Source of the DNA: Trichobilharzia szidati
Taxonomy: Eukaryota > Platyhelminthes > Trematoda > Strigeidida > Schistosomatidae
Length of the DNA stretch: 64,000 nt
NCBI GenBank assembly: GCA_944472155.2
Contig: OX235279.1
Coordinates: forward strand, 57,881,564-57,945,563
Direction: 5' to 3'
Notes under the pieces: generated by a model
Seen by the model: the letters and a program-made list of their open reading frames with translations, nothing else
The model's database searches: none
Told to the model about the DNA's origin: nothing
Part shown: positions 25,101 through 37,515 of the stretch, one piece after another
Layout: each line of letters opens with the position of its first letter
How positions within the stretch are numbered: position 1 is the first letter of the stretch
Position numbers and translations under genes: made by a program

Positions 25101-25212
25101 AAATTGTATAACCAGTTATAAAAAACAAAACGTTACGTAAATGAATTTATTTCATTGAAACAAAAAACTATTTGGATAATGGGATTTGGATTAATTTCAG
25201 CTGTTAGATTTA
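22107..25212. other. No recognised element; TA-rich runs
   Basis: TA-rich repeats at about 22384-22415, 23888-23903 and 24730-24742. A region near 24480-24560 (-) looks faintly tRNA-like, too weak to call. No coding segment recognised. Confidence 0.4.
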
Positions 25213-25558
25213 GTCACAAAACACCTGATGGCTGCTGGATGGGTGTACTGAAGCTGCAGCGAGAAGTCGTCACCATTGGTGGCCACCATGTCTAGAGGAA
25301 GTGGATACTCACCTAGGGTATCGCTTGAGGGTAGTGCTATATCTGGAACTAACAAAGTTAGAATACATGGATCACTGAATTCCAGACGAAATGGCCGGAT
25401 GGTCAACGAGCTTGATCATAACCTGAAGGTACTGGCTCCCATCCCAGATAAGGTGACGGGCACGCAACACTGACGAGTACCGAACTAGCATGAGCCAGAT
25501 CTCCAGTGCTTCCTGGCTTTCAGTGGTCTGTAACTGATGTTAGTTCGTGACGAAATAC
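25213..25558 (+). mobile_element. SINE-like family C, diverged copy
   Basis: Recognised from landmarks in order: gcgagaagtcgtcaccattg (head), gaactaacaaagttagaata, then a tRNA-like part ggatggtcaacgagcttgat, and the tail cttcctggctttcagtggtc followed by taactgatgttagttcgtga. These align with the better copy at 55.2-55.6 kb. Open frames on both strands here are incidental. Confidence 0.6.
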
Positions 25559-26370
25559 AACAAGTGAGAAAATTATTTCCCAAATACGTTTGCCTAATTT
25601 ACTCAGACCTCTGTAAACAGGAATTTCAAAGCGAAATTATAAAAGATGCAAATTACACTCGGGTTCTTTCTTCACTAAATGGTGCATGTTATAATTTGGT
25701 GGCCGTTGAAGTTATTTTAAACATTTCGTCGTATTACTTATTTCTTGTTCGAGTAATATGGTGGTACGCCTGTGGCCTTCCTTTCTACAACCAATATTTT
25801 TTGTGACCGAAAGTTTTAAGAAAGGAATTTTCTCCATAGTTTAAAAAAGCTGAACTACTGATTATAAACATTATTAAAGCCAGTTTTCCGTCTGTCGGTA
25901 AAAGCTGACTATTACATGTAAAAATTGAGAATGCCTGCTGAAGGTAATTTACTGCACTGCAGAAAACAAAAGGTTAGGCTAATGATTAGAAGAATGTAAA
26001 CTATAAAATTCATGGCAAAGGTCTTCGATTATTTTCCACTGGCCTGTAGATTATAAAAGTATCCCATACCATATTTGTTGATCTGAACATTAGGGTAATC
26101 ACAAATGTAAATTTGTTCTTAGCAAGGATACAACTATGAAAGATACAGAATAAGACAATGCCCTGGCTTTATTGGGCACAAACAGAATTCTACTTACACT
26201 TACAGGTAATTGATTATTCATTTCAAATCAACTGACAGTCAATAAATCAATTTAATATAAATTGGTTAGACTAATACTTAGAGTGTTATTAACACATATA
26301 CACTAATGTGATGCTTTCAGTGAAGTGACCTCTGAACTGTTCTAAATAGATGGGAATACTTTATTATTTT
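25559..26370. other. No feature seen
   Basis: AT-rich. An 89-codon frame at 25537-25806 (+) begins inside the SINE tail and has no motif. Confidence 0.4.
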
Positions 26371-26563
26371 ATTTTTGTTTTCATTTTTGATTATAGCTTG
26401 ATTCCACACCGTATTTTTGGTACAAGTATGGAATTTTCAGCATGTGATATCGGTAGCCCAAATTTTGCGGGCCGACCATTGATATCAGATGTGCATCGGC
26501 AGGGGATCGAACCCCAGACCATGTGCATTATCGGCGAGAGTCCTATCCATTGTGCCACCATCG
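26371..26563 (-). mobile_element. SINE family B
   Basis: Minus-strand copy. The A-rich tail is on the left (seen as ttgttttcatttttgattat), then tagcttgattccacaccgta, aattttgcgggccgaccatt, and the head on the right with the B box (gggatcgaacccc) and A box (reverse of gatggtggcacaatggatag). Confidence 0.87.
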
Positions 26564-27499
26564 TAAAGTCTACATATCACAAAAGTAATAGACGAATTCA
26601 CCAGCTAAGATTCACATATTTAAGCTACTGTTTGCAGATAAATAAGTTCGCATACTATGTCCACACATTCATTTAATGAAGTATGTTTTTTCCCTTTTGA
26701 AGCTCACTGATTCACTAGGCGATTACTGGACACCAGTAAATTCAATTTTCTATCCATTTTCTACGATTAACAACATCAAAAATAACAGTAACATTCCAGT
26801 GGACATAGAAAACCGTTAAATATACACGATGATTATTTGTTTTGACTGACAGACTGATTTATCTTCAACTGAACGACACTGTGTAGATAGTAAAACAGAA
26901 TTCAATTAGCCTTAGTAAAAGTGAATTATTATATATTAGTTGGCTGGTTAAACAAAACAAATAGAATGAATCACAAAAATGAATTCAAGTTCAGTAATTT
27001 ATGGTAGACATAAATAAATCGGTTTCCCAATGAATTGGTTTAATTAGTCGGCAGGTGTTAGGAAAATCTACCGACAAATATATATATATATATAAACACG
27101 CTAGTGCAAATAAATGACTAAATTTGAAAATTTGTCGAACAACGTGATTAACCACCAAAATATCGTGCGTCCATCTAGAATTATAGTTTATCAAGTAGAC
27201 AGTGAGATGGTGAGAATGTATACACTATATTCGCACATACAACATAAGTTTTTTTTAACAAATATGTGTTAATAAAGCGTTTCCTTTGTATTTCAAAGTT
27301 CTAATCAAAACTACTGAACAAATTATGAAGCTGAAAAATAGGATTCACAGAGCAAATAAATAGATATCTTCATTGACACACGCTAACGTATCTCCCAATA
27401 CATGGCAATTAGATACAGTATCGAAATACTTGGAATATGCTTGTTAAGTTGAGCTAAGATGATTCAATGCAGCAGCTACTAATACAGCATTATCATATT
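26564..27499. other. No feature seen
   Basis: TA run at about 27078-27095; otherwise featureless. Confidence 0.4.
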
Positions 27500-28130
27500 A
27501 TAACTCATTCTATAAATCCCAAATGGAACATAAGGCTTCAGCATAAACCTTTACTCCATTCAGTTCTTTACTGTCACTTTCAATTGGCTCCACAATTACA
27601 CACAAGTTTCCATTTCCTCCCAGTTACTTTCAGACCCATCCGCAGCCCATCGGTTAAGCCGGTGTGCCATGTAGCTTTAGTGTCTCCTCAGTGTATTTCT
27701 TAACCATCCCAACTTCCTTCTTGAGATTTGTTAAGCAACAGGTTGTTGGATTATTCGCTGCGTGTCAGAGTTCCTTGTTGCCCATCCTTTCTAAGTGTGT
27801 GAACTTCAATGTCAAGAGGAGGCAGATGTTAATGACAATCAACAGTAGCCTGCTGGACATTCTTTCACTGACTTATGCACCGAGTCTCTGAACCACATGA
27901 ACATCGTATTGGTGTCCAAAAGTTTGATCTTTTCCTTTATTCTAAGTATTGTAGATCTCTAACCTAATTTCAGGGTAATGAACGGTCGTCTTGCTTCCCC
28001 AATGCTCATTGGCTTTAACATTCTCATCTATGCTTCCCTCCCTCCTGTAGTTAAAACAAAGCTCCACAGGTAAGTGAAGGGACAACTTCCTCCAGGTATC
28101 TTCCGCTGATAATGGTTGTTATTTGTTGTT
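27500..28130 (-). pseudogene. RTE LINE relic, 3' part
   Basis: The 3' end on the left has ggaacataaggcttc (27525-27539), one base from the 15-mer at the end of the RTE copy at 35.8 kb. It continues as cctcccagttactttcagac and ccatcggttaagccggtgtg, then atttcagggtaatgaacggtcgtct and acaacttcctccaggtatc, which line up with the 3' tail and last coding part of that copy. Heavily mutated with no usable frame; 5'-truncated. Confidence 0.6.
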
Positions 28131-30089
28131 AGTTAGGTAATGTTCAGTGACATACAGCAGTCCTCACTATCAAAATGTTTTAAACTTAGGCAAAAAAGAA
28201 ATGTGTTTTTACCCTTCAGCAGCCTATCTGACACACTTATAAAATATGTAAGTATAAGGAAATACCTCTATAGAATAAATAGTATGAAATTCAAAAAAGC
28301 ATGCGTACATTTGCTGACAGATTAATGTTAGTAATTAGTTGCGAAATTATGAAGTATTTTCAATAGCTGTCATTATCTTTACTGTCAGTTTTCACCTAAA
28401 TTTTGATTGTTTTAGTGCACATGGTTGTGAAAACTCAAATGACTGCAAATATTTGCATACTTGTAGTCACACTCACATATCCATAGCTTTTATCAGTCAT
28501 GTGCACCTATACATACAGAAGAGAATAGTAAAAAGAGATTTGTATACATTTATTGCATGGTTGGTGACATAATTTTCAAAGTGTAGGTACATAATTGTTG
28601 TCTCTTCATTAGACTTCAGAATCCATCAGTAAGGACTCATAATTCTATTTTCAGCTTCTACTTTCTAAATATATAATCGTATACATAATTTAACATTATG
28701 ATAACAGAAGGTAATTAAATAAATTCAAATTTGTATACACAATAACTAGGAGAAAGTTCAACTAAATTCATTAATAATAAATAAATGCTTTTTTAAAAAG
28801 AAAACTCTTTGTCATTGCTATAGTTACACTTAAGTTTACGCTGGAAACGCTTATATATAATTTATGATGCATTTTGTTCCGTTTATACATTTACTCATGT
28901 TACTATTTTATATAGGCTAGTTTTCCAATACATCATTACATCATCATTATAATTAACTTTCTACAAGTGACAAAGTAAATACTCAAACACGATAATACTA
29001 AGTAGGCTGCCAGGATAAATACTTTTCGTCTCTGTTACTGAGTGAGATAAAATGAAACCATGAATTCACGTCATTTAAACAAGACTCACTATTGCTTCAA
29101 CGTAGATGCGATCGGTTGATCATAATTTAGTTGTTAAGCTCTTTTCGTGAATAAAGATTGGCTTTTGCTATCCACAGTACATATTCATGACAGCAGAGTG
29201 ACTGAATTTATTATAAGACTTAATATGTGTCCATAAATAATCAGAAATACGAATGATAAACTTGACAAAAGCGTTTCATTTACTTAACTTTATCTTTAAA
29301 ACTTCATGCTCCGTTTCTAACATCTTCAATAAACAAAGCGTATTTCTTGTGGATGCATTGGATATATCCTAAACAATCTGTTTCAATAAATGAATAAAAG
29401 ATCGAGTTGAGTAACTATTCAACAAATTATTAGCGGAAATCACCTATTAGATCTAAATAGGATGTAGGATTACTTAGTAGATTCTTACGACTTGTCAGTA
29501 TGGAAGCATTATGTTTGTCTAAGCACAGTTTTCAAAAGTGTGATTTTACCGAAAAGACCATATTTATATATCCATGAAACGATTTAAAAACTAAGAGCGA
29601 ATTAGTGACATATAAGAGCTGTATGTTGTGTAAAAATATCTGTGTCGAAACACTTAAGTTGACAGAAGTGTAGCTGTATGAGTTGACATAATTTTCAGCA
29701 GCTCAGAAGTAGGCGCTGAGCACAAACAAAATGTTGTTTTAATAAAAAGTGTAAGAGCAACAGTAGAAACAATAATTAAGCAGAAGTTAGAGCATATGTT
29801 TATGTGATCAAATTTAAGTCACATCTCGAACACTTAATCGCTTATTTCCATACAAGTTATACACATATGATCTAGATTAACTCTCAAAAACAACAATAAT
29901 TAGAGTGAACGACTGTCTTTAATAAGTCTTCTAATGCAATATCTAGTAAAGGCAGATAAAAATTATATCAGAAATCATCGTGTGGCACAATTACAAGATC
30001 GGATAATGATTTTCATTATCGTTCAATTGCATTTAAACTGTGTAGTCATTGAAAACATGGGATGAAAAAAAATTAAGCAATTGACTAAC
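28131..30089. other. No feature seen
   Basis: AT-rich, featureless apart from short chance frames (28140-28572, +). Confidence 0.4.
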
Positions 30090-30300
30090 ATGAAGTTTTT
30101 TGGTTGGTTATGATTAGCAGTGGAATCCAGGATGTGCATTCCGTCCTGTCTGGGACTCGTCCTATATATGTGCATGTATTGTCAGTGAGTTCTAGTGGTC
30201 CCCATTGTCCTCGAATTCTGCACCCATCTTTTCAAACGCTACAGCACTGTGCACCAGGCCACACATCCACAAAGACCAAGCATTTCGCTTCAGCATAATC
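30090..30300 (-). mobile_element. Sm-alpha-type SINE relic carrying a hammerhead
   Basis: Minus-strand reading gives words I associate with the schistosome Sm-alpha SINE: gtgcagaattcgaggacaat, ggggaccactagaactcact, then the hammerhead segment ending CTGGATTCCACTGCTA. Both element limits are approximate. The assignment is from memory of the family and the clear hammerhead layout. Confidence 0.65.
30115..30170 (-). ncRNA. Sm-alpha hammerhead ribozyme relic
   Basis: On the minus strand, in order: AGGACGAG (box 1, consensus CUGAYGAG; first two bases changed; 30156-30163), stem II GTCC...GGAC (30143-30156), GGAA in place of GAAA (30139-30142), a short stem III, and the substrate strand ending ATCCTGGATTCCACTGC (from 30130 down to 30115). 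The layout is that of the schistosome type I hammerhead. Two catalytic boxes are mutated, so this copy should be inactive. Confidence 0.7.
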
Positions 30301-31304
30301 AGTGGGAGATAAGCAGTTAACCCGAAAAGTGGTTGACGTATTTGTGAATTTATAATCAATGAAATTACAGGTTAAAAGGCGTGATCAGCTTTGTGTCTTG
30401 TCATTAACTGAGGCGGTATCAATTAATACCAAAAGACCCAATCTCTGTGTCTTGAAGAAGTATGTACAGCCACAATGTTTACCTTGATCTACAACAAGAC
30501 CAATAGATCCCTTGTAAACATTAGCAGTTAACATGTTGTGTCCCCATCCCATTCTTTTTCTTCCACTCCCCCTTATTTTATTGACAAACCTTATTTCAGA
30601 CCCTTCTTATTAAATCTAATACCACAAATTTACATAATACTTTTGAGATCGTTCATTGTATTCAAACAATCCTCCACTTCCACTGCATTAAATTTCTGCT
30701 AGATCATCACAAGCATTCCTACTGAGGTTAGATAATACCGTTATCATTCTTTTATCATTATTATCATTAATCACAACAATAACTTAAATCCAGTGTATCT
30801 GATTTGCTTATTTGTTACTTTGTAGTTTTCAGTGACTGCAACTCGAACTGTGAAAACTATACTTTTGTTGATCATAAATTCAGAAACACAACATTCATTT
30901 ATTTCACTTGATTTCATCTCATGCTCACAATGACTATACATTTTATAAGCATTTCAGTGATAACGAGAATTAACAGATAATTATTCTCCCTTATACTTGC
31001 ACCACAAGATGGTTTCTGATATAATTTTAACTTGCCTTTATCGGTGATTGTATTCATGGATTTCAAACAGTAAAAGTATATATTGAAAACAACTGTTCAT
31101 TTCAATTTTTCTGTTTTGAACAAATTACGAGAATAATCACTACTGAAAAAGTTGAGGAACAAATATGATTTATTCATTTGGATTCCATAAGCTTTTTGCA
31201 TAAGTAATACCTTGATATCTTCAAAACTACCAGTCCTTTTAGTAAATGAACAATCTCAAGAAAAGACTAACTTAGCTATCTTATTCAGCTGCAGTTAAAT
31301 GCAG
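30301..31304. other. No feature seen
   Basis: AT-rich; nothing recognised. Confidence 0.4.
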
Positions 31305-31461
31305 AATTCTCCTGAAAAAAAACACTTTGAATTTGAAAAATCACATACCAAACTGACGGTTTTCCAAAGTTTATCTTCTCGCTCTGTCAATCAACTTTGT
31401 ATAATTTGCCTGCATGAAGTTGATCTGATGTTCCTTGAACATTATATTAGCTCATTACAAG
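31305..31461 (+). CDS. Candidate internal exon (weak)
   Basis: An open segment between an acceptor-like end (gttaaatgcag) and a good donor (ttacaagGTAAGC). The frame gives 52 codons plus one base: begins NSPEKKHFEFEKSHTKLTVF, ends VDLMFLEHYISSLQ. Residue composition is mixed and not just an AT-rich artefact. Phase 0 at the start, phase 1 at the end, so it could splice directly to the candidate at 40359. No family recognised. An exon with no transcript support must be held lightly. Confidence 0.25.
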
Positions 31462-31747
31462 GTAAGCGTATTGATCTGCATTAGTAGAAGCATATCACAA
31501 ATCTGACTGATAGATTCCCATTTCTAGTCACAAACTAACATTTTGGCTTCTAATAAAGTCAAATATTTCAAATAATACAAGAATTAGTTGTTATTTGAGG
31601 TTCGTTGTTAGTAACTGTTTATGAAAAACAACAGAATAGTCATATTAATTTCTTCATGATAAGTTTTTTGTGTTGGAGACTTACTTTAAACATCTGTTCA
31701 GTTTTACAATTCATTCGTGTTCCGTCGCTCATGTAACAGTTGAACAT

Positions 31748-31922
31748 GCACACAATAATTTTTACAGAATGGGGTTGCTAGCCTCATACCCAACCTTTCC
31801 TCTTTACCAGCTTTATTTCTGGCTTAGCGAGGTAAAGGAGTATGTCGGCCGGGGATCTAAACCCGGACTATGGGTCGGTGAACGTCCTTATCACTATGCC
31901 ACCAATGCAGCACACAATAATT
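31748..31922 (-). mobile_element. SINE family A, short form, with 13-bp target duplication
   Basis: The element itself is 31761-31909. The duplication gcacacaataatt is exact at 31748-31760 and 31910-31922. The head (right) and body match SINE A, but the copy ends at the word reading CTGTAAAAA on its own strand and lacks the last 80 or so bases, including the LINE-like tail. As both duplications sit right at its ends, it inserted in this short form and was not trimmed later. Confidence 0.88.
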
Positions 31923-33355
31923 CAGTAGTTTTAATTTTCACATATGGTGTGCAGTTAATTTATGTGAACACTCATCAAAATTCGACTTAACAGTTCCAAA
32001 AACATTCGAAACAACACAAAGTAGACATATATGAAAACTTAAATCAATAGAAATATCAGCGACGTTAAACATCTGTAACACCTATGGTGTGTATATTGTT
32101 CAAAAGCAAATTAACCTTCTATCTGATACCTATAAGAAGTGTAATTTATGGCTATATAAAAAATATCTTAAATGCAAACAAGCACAGAGCTGCATTCAAG
32201 ACTACATATTTGTATTAGTCAGCAGCAATAAACTAAGAAAAATCTATATGATGCTGATGCACTATTCCGTAAATTCGATATGAAAAACATAAAAAGAAGC
32301 AAATCTGAGGACAAGACAAGGAAATATTTCCTGATATGCTAACCAGTATGAAATATAACTTTAATATAATCATAAATGATCTCTGTTTTCACGGCATTTT
32401 ATCTTGTGTATGCCTATAACATTCAGTTGTTCTATTTAAGGAAGTCTTGTGGTTATACAGTTTAGATAGTTTAGAAAGTATTCGGCAAATGCGTCAAAAC
32501 GTGTTACTCTGGATGTCATCACTTACACAGTACTATTAAAAATGATGAACCTCTAAAAAATGATAACCTCTTCATTCTTTTGTAAGCCTGTAACATGAAT
32601 GCAAATGCATTTTGTGATGTACTGTTTGCAGACGTCTTCGATAAGTGACTAAGCCATACACATACTTGCGAAGTAAAGCTTTACGAGTAATTTCCACAGT
32701 GATATTATTTATCAACAAGTATCTTTCGCACTCCCTGTAATCACAGAATTTAACCTAATGAAACAATTATCTTAATTCACATTTTTTCCAGATATGTATA
32801 AACGGTTTCAGTTTTAATTATTTTCTCTGTTTCTCTGTTCATACTAAGTTCACGTACTAGTCATCTAGGATAAGCACAAGTTGTGATTCGAAATAAATTG
32901 TATTACAAAAGGGTTTAAATGTCATCTGAATAAATATCTCAAGATTAGAAATTAGAATTAAATGATAATAAAGGTGCTAAAGTAAAAATAAATTAGTCTA
33001 GGCAACAAAAGAATGCAAATGAGAATCTATCTTCCCACAACTATGTAGTCTACTGTACTGAATAAATCAGATGTCACTGCATAAACGATAATCTACACTC
33101 ATGGGAAGTGTAAGCCTTTTAGGAAATGACTATTGGATAAATGAATTCACCGTAAATTCAAGGCTTATGAATAGAATTGAGACTTTTCATTCTTAAAACT
33201 ATCTTATAGGAACTAGTCTTTCACATAGATAAGAGTGCTGCTAGTATATATGTGTGTGTTTCACACCTTGTGGGACACCGGTGCCAACTTTAATTTCTCA
33301 AATTTTTGTTCCTATTAAATGTGTCTGCTGATTTCAATTTAAGACAGTTTCAATA
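31923..33355. other. No feature seen
   Basis: AT-rich; small chance frames only. Confidence 0.4.
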
Positions 33356-33551
33356 TTTATTTATTTTTATTTTGATTACAGCTTGATTCCACACTGTATT
33401 TTTTAGTAGAGGTATGGAATTTTCAGCATGTGATATCGGTAGCCCAAATTTTGCAGGCCGACCATAGATATCAGGTGTGCGTCGGCAGGGGATTGAACCA
33501 CGGACCATGTGCATGGTCGGCGAGAGTCCTAACCACTGTGCCACCGACGCA
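33356..33551 (-). mobile_element. SINE family B
   Basis: Full-length minus-strand copy: A-rich tail at left, then cagcttgattccacactgta, ttttgcaggccgaccataga, B box and A box on the right, ending ccaccgacgcac. The 64-codon frame on the minus strand (33350-33544) is just the SINE read through. Confidence 0.88.
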
Positions 33552-35805
33552 CAATAGAGTAGTTTTCAAAGATTTTGAAACCTTCATGAATGAGGTTGTC
33601 TCTTAAAAGACTATTGTACAAGGAATTTTAATTTTTGCTGTATTCTATCATTAATCTCACATTGAATTTGCAGTGTAAAAGTTTAATTGATATAACGTTT
33701 CGTGGTTTTTATACGTATACTTTGAAAATAATAGTTTAGTCACTGTAACTTTCTATGACTGAGTTTTAAAAAGTGTTAATGTTTTAATGAATTTCTCGTA
33801 TTACGTTCACTGACATTTTAACCCGAAAATATGGGCATGTATGCTTATGTATCTAAAACTTATTAGTCTGATACAACAGACGATTTTATTTTAAAATAAT
33901 TTTGCTAAATTTGATAGATTTTGCCGTCTTCTTTAAGTATCTAAGCTAGTTTTGACGTGAGGTTAACAAGCGTCACTGACGAATAGTCGACTGGTGATAC
34001 TTCACGAAATTTACGTCTTTCTTAGGTGCAGCTATCATCCCATTTTTCCCTTTTTCTCATATTTCTTTCAAGTTGAAAGTTGTTCCTTAAGAAGTGTATA
34101 TGTTCTTACTCCCTAGTCAAGAGGTGACAGCATTTGTTAACATTTAATTTGAAATGGAAAGTTCTTTTAAACTCACTACAAAGATATAAAAAATAATTAA
34201 GCAGAAGACTACCACTAATAGTTAACTAAAACATGAAGCGTGTTTAGGTTTCATAGTCTAACCACTGTGACTTCAGGTTAGTAATTATGAGTTACCCATT
34301 GAGTCATGAAGGAAATAAAAGACGACTCAGGGAAGAAAACTTTCCATATCGTCGAAGTCATCTTCAGAGGCCTTACATTTGCATCTATATCACCTTTGAA
34401 TGTCTAAAAGCAACTTTACTTCAAACAACTTATCTGCGCTTTTGATTTGATAAAATAATCAAGAGTTCAAGGTTTAAAGGGGTATCTTTTTTGAGCGTTA
34501 GAAAGCAAGTTCAATGAGTGTACTAGAATTTCTTAACTGAAATACTTTCCGATCAAAAAGTGAAATTCTTATTCATTTACTTTGTTCAAAAATTAGTTAG
34601 ATATTTTTGAAATTGTTTCCTATGAAATTAATATCTAACGTGCATGAACTTCAGGAAATTAAATGTGTAGTGAAATATGACTAGTGTCCTCTTTTTTTGT
34701 CGGATTTGGTTTCATGAATCGACAAAATACTGCTGTTCTGGGTACTTTTCTCTTGTGTCTAGAAATTATTTTGAGAGACTTTATAACTGTAAATTTCACC
34801 GAACTCAATAAGATTCACATCCATTTATCATCCGTATATTTCCCTATACAGGTTCAGCAATTTATCCCAACAGTGAAATATGCATCTGTATCTGTTTTCG
34901 CGCATCAAAGAGGTGTTCAGAAGTATATAACAATTCGAATGAAGTAATGTAAAATTTGCTGCCAAAATCTTTTTCATGAGTTATCTTTCACTGTTAGAGT
35001 TAGTGATACAGAGATTAAAAACCACGAAATATTGACACAGTTATGCAGAGAAAGATGTTTAACTGTTTAGCCTGACAACTTGATTAACAAGTGTAGAATT
35101 CGAATCGCCCATAGTTATTTCCAAAACATGGATCAGGTTTTCTATGACACTTCGACAATAACTTCTCCAGTGTTGACTGTTCAGTGAAATACCTCTACAT
35201 TTTCTATCGATAAGTAGGCTGAATAGGGTTTCTGTCTCTTTAAATTTTACGAAAACGTTTTGGTTGACAAAGTGTTTAATAGGCGCCAAAAAAGGAAATG
35301 CTTCTTAAAATAGTAAAGATAAAAAAAGCTGATTAAATATCTTAGAGATTGAGGGCAATCATAACTAAGCCATCAGCTGAATTATTCCAACTGAAAGAAT
35401 AAAATGCAACTGCTAACCAATAAATTAAAATGTCAAAATCAAATTGTATGTGAGTTTAATTCCAAGCTCACCTCTTTAATGAATAATCAATCTGGGAAGT
35501 AATTTCTCGCTTAACAATTAAGCTGATTAAAAGATATAGCTGGAAATCCAAAAATAATTTAATCTAAACACTTTCCTTCATTCAGTTACTATTGTATTTA
35601 TTTTAAAGATGTGTGGTACTATTTCATTCAAATATCTATTTTGAAAGGATTCATTTTTCGAACTTGTTCACTCTTAAGGAAGTCATAATACATTTAATCA
35701 GGCGATACGTCTCAACTATTGGGTTTACGAAGACAGGTATTACTAGTAAACGAAGACAGTAGGTCTGGTTTATTGCCTAATGCAAGACATTATTGAGTTA
35801 TTATT
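33552..35805. other. No recognised element; two unassigned frames
   Basis: Frames at 34684-34947 (+, 87 codons) and 35059-35289 (-, 76 codons) have mixed composition but no motif and poor splice borders. Nothing else seen. Confidence 0.35.
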
Positions 35806-37515
35806 ATTGTTTCCTTTAATTCCTAGAGGAACATAGGGCTTCAGCCGTGCGTCTCCATTGCGTTCGGTTCTCTGCTAGAGTCTTTATCTAGTCTGTCCAC
35901 ACGTTTTCATCTCCTCTTCACATGACCTCCTCCAAGTCACCCTCGCACTGACGACCAACTCGCCGCTTCCCATTCGGATTCCACTCGAGGGCTTGTCCAG
36001 TAATGTCACTTGATGGTTTCCTCAGAGTATGGCCAATCCATCTCCATTTCTTCCTCCCTATTTGTTTCACAATCGGTTCCTGGTTGGTTTGCTCCCAGAG
36101 ATCCCTGCTGCTGATCTTTTCTGGCCATATGATCTTAAGTATTGAGCCAAGACAACCGTTAATGAAGGTCTGTAGTTTGTTTGAGGTGCTCTTTATGACG
36201 CGCAGTGCAAGTCTCTGATCCGTATAGTAGCACTGACTTCACATTGGAATTGAAAATCCGGATCTTATTTTTGATGCTGAGTGCTGTTTATCTCCATACA
36301 GACTTGAGAATAGTGAAAGCTTGTCTTGCTTTTCAGATTCTTGCTTTGATATCCTCGTCAGTTCCGTCGGCCTGTAGTTGAAACGATGCTTCCCATGTAG
36401 GTAAAAGAGGTTGTTTCTTTCAGGTTCCTCCCATTTATGCTGACCGTTGTCTGTTGTTGTTGTTCTTGTCCAGGAATCTTCATCACCTCTGTTTCCTCTA
36501 TGTTCACCTGAAGTCCTATCTTTGATGCTTCTTCTGCCAACTTGTTGCTTTTCGCTTGCATATCTTCCAGTTTGTGGGAAATCAGACATATATCATCGGC
36601 GAATTCCAGATCCTCCAAGTTTTTCGTGAGGGTCCATTTTATGCCTGTTTCCTCATTGCCCGCTGTTTGTCACATTATCCAGTCTACTGCAATCTGGAAA
36701 ATCACTGGCAATAGTAGGCAGCCAGCTTGTCTTACTCCTGTCCTCACTTCGAAGGATTCCGTAAGTTTCCCGTTGTGGATTACTTGGCATGCAGCATTGT
36801 CGTACAACTGTTGGATGAGATGTATAATTGTCGGTGGCACCCCGTAGTAGCGAAGCAGTTTCCAAATCACCTCTCGATCAACACTGTCGAAGGCCTTTTC
36901 AAAGTCGATGAAGTTGAGATAGAGAAGTGACTGCCATTCCAAGCTTTGTTCAATGATGATCCGTAATGTGGCCATCTGATCAATGCATGACTTGTTTCTC
37001 CTGAATCCAGCCTGTTCCGGTTGAAGTTTTTCATCCAGGGCATGTTTGATTCTCTCCAGGATGATGCGGCTTAGTATTTTGCTTGGGATGGACAGGAGCA
37101 TAATTCCGCGCCAGTTCTTGCATTGACTTAAGTCTCCTTTCTCTGGTAGTTTGAATAAGTATCCTTTCTTCCAATCCGTAGGTACCTTGCCCTCTTTCCA
37201 CACCTTCTCCAGTAGTGGCGTCATCAAGTTAGCTGTTGTCTCTGGGTCCACTTTCAATGCTTCTGCTGGGATTCCATCTGGTCCTGATGCTTTTACAGCT
37301 TTTAGCATCTTGATTGCCTTCAGGACTTCTGATTTCGTCGGGGGGTTTGTGTTCACTGGTAGTTCTGTCTCCGTCGTTGGTATTGTTGGGCGCGTTGTAA
37401 ATGGTGGTCGATTTAGGAGTCTTTTGAAGTGTTCAGCCCAGTGTTTCCTTTGCTCCACTTCTTTGGTGAGTGACTTTCGATTGTCATCCTTCACCGGCTT
37501 AATTTGTATCAAACT
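35806..37515 (-). mobile_element. RTE-type LINE, 5'-truncated copy
   Basis: About 1.7 kb with the RT domain, the C-terminal region and the 3' end. The 3' end (left) reads, on the minus strand, gaagccctatgttcctctag followed by a short AAT-rich tail (aacaataataataactc), the kind of tail RTE LINEs have in place of long poly(A). The endonuclease half is missing. No clear target duplication was found. The best RTE copy in the window and the reference for the relics at 11.6, 27.5, 42.7 and 47.9 kb. Confidence 0.88.
36358..37512 (-). pseudogene. RTE LINE reverse transcriptase (broken)
   Basis: A first open stretch of 280 codons (37512-36670) covers RT blocks in order: ASGPDGIPAEALK (residues 75-87), NWRGIMLLSIPSKILSRII (133-151), the first catalytic block FIDFEKAFDSVD (201-212, Asp203), and RTGVRQ (257-262), followed by one extra residue compared with the usual RQGCLLSP. 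A TGA at 36670-36672 then cuts the frame. The same frame continues past it to LEFADDICLISHK, where FADD (36594-36605) holds the two remaining catalytic aspartates, and ends at 36358. Later C-terminal residues are in other frames. The RT copied LINE RNA at the target site; this copy cannot do so now. Confidence 0.88.

Noticed and set aside
34684..34947. 87-codon open frame
   Set aside because: No motif, and only an internal acceptor-like site.
35059..35289. 76-codon open frame on the minus strand
   Set aside because: Composition is plausible but there is no acceptor before it and no family resemblance.
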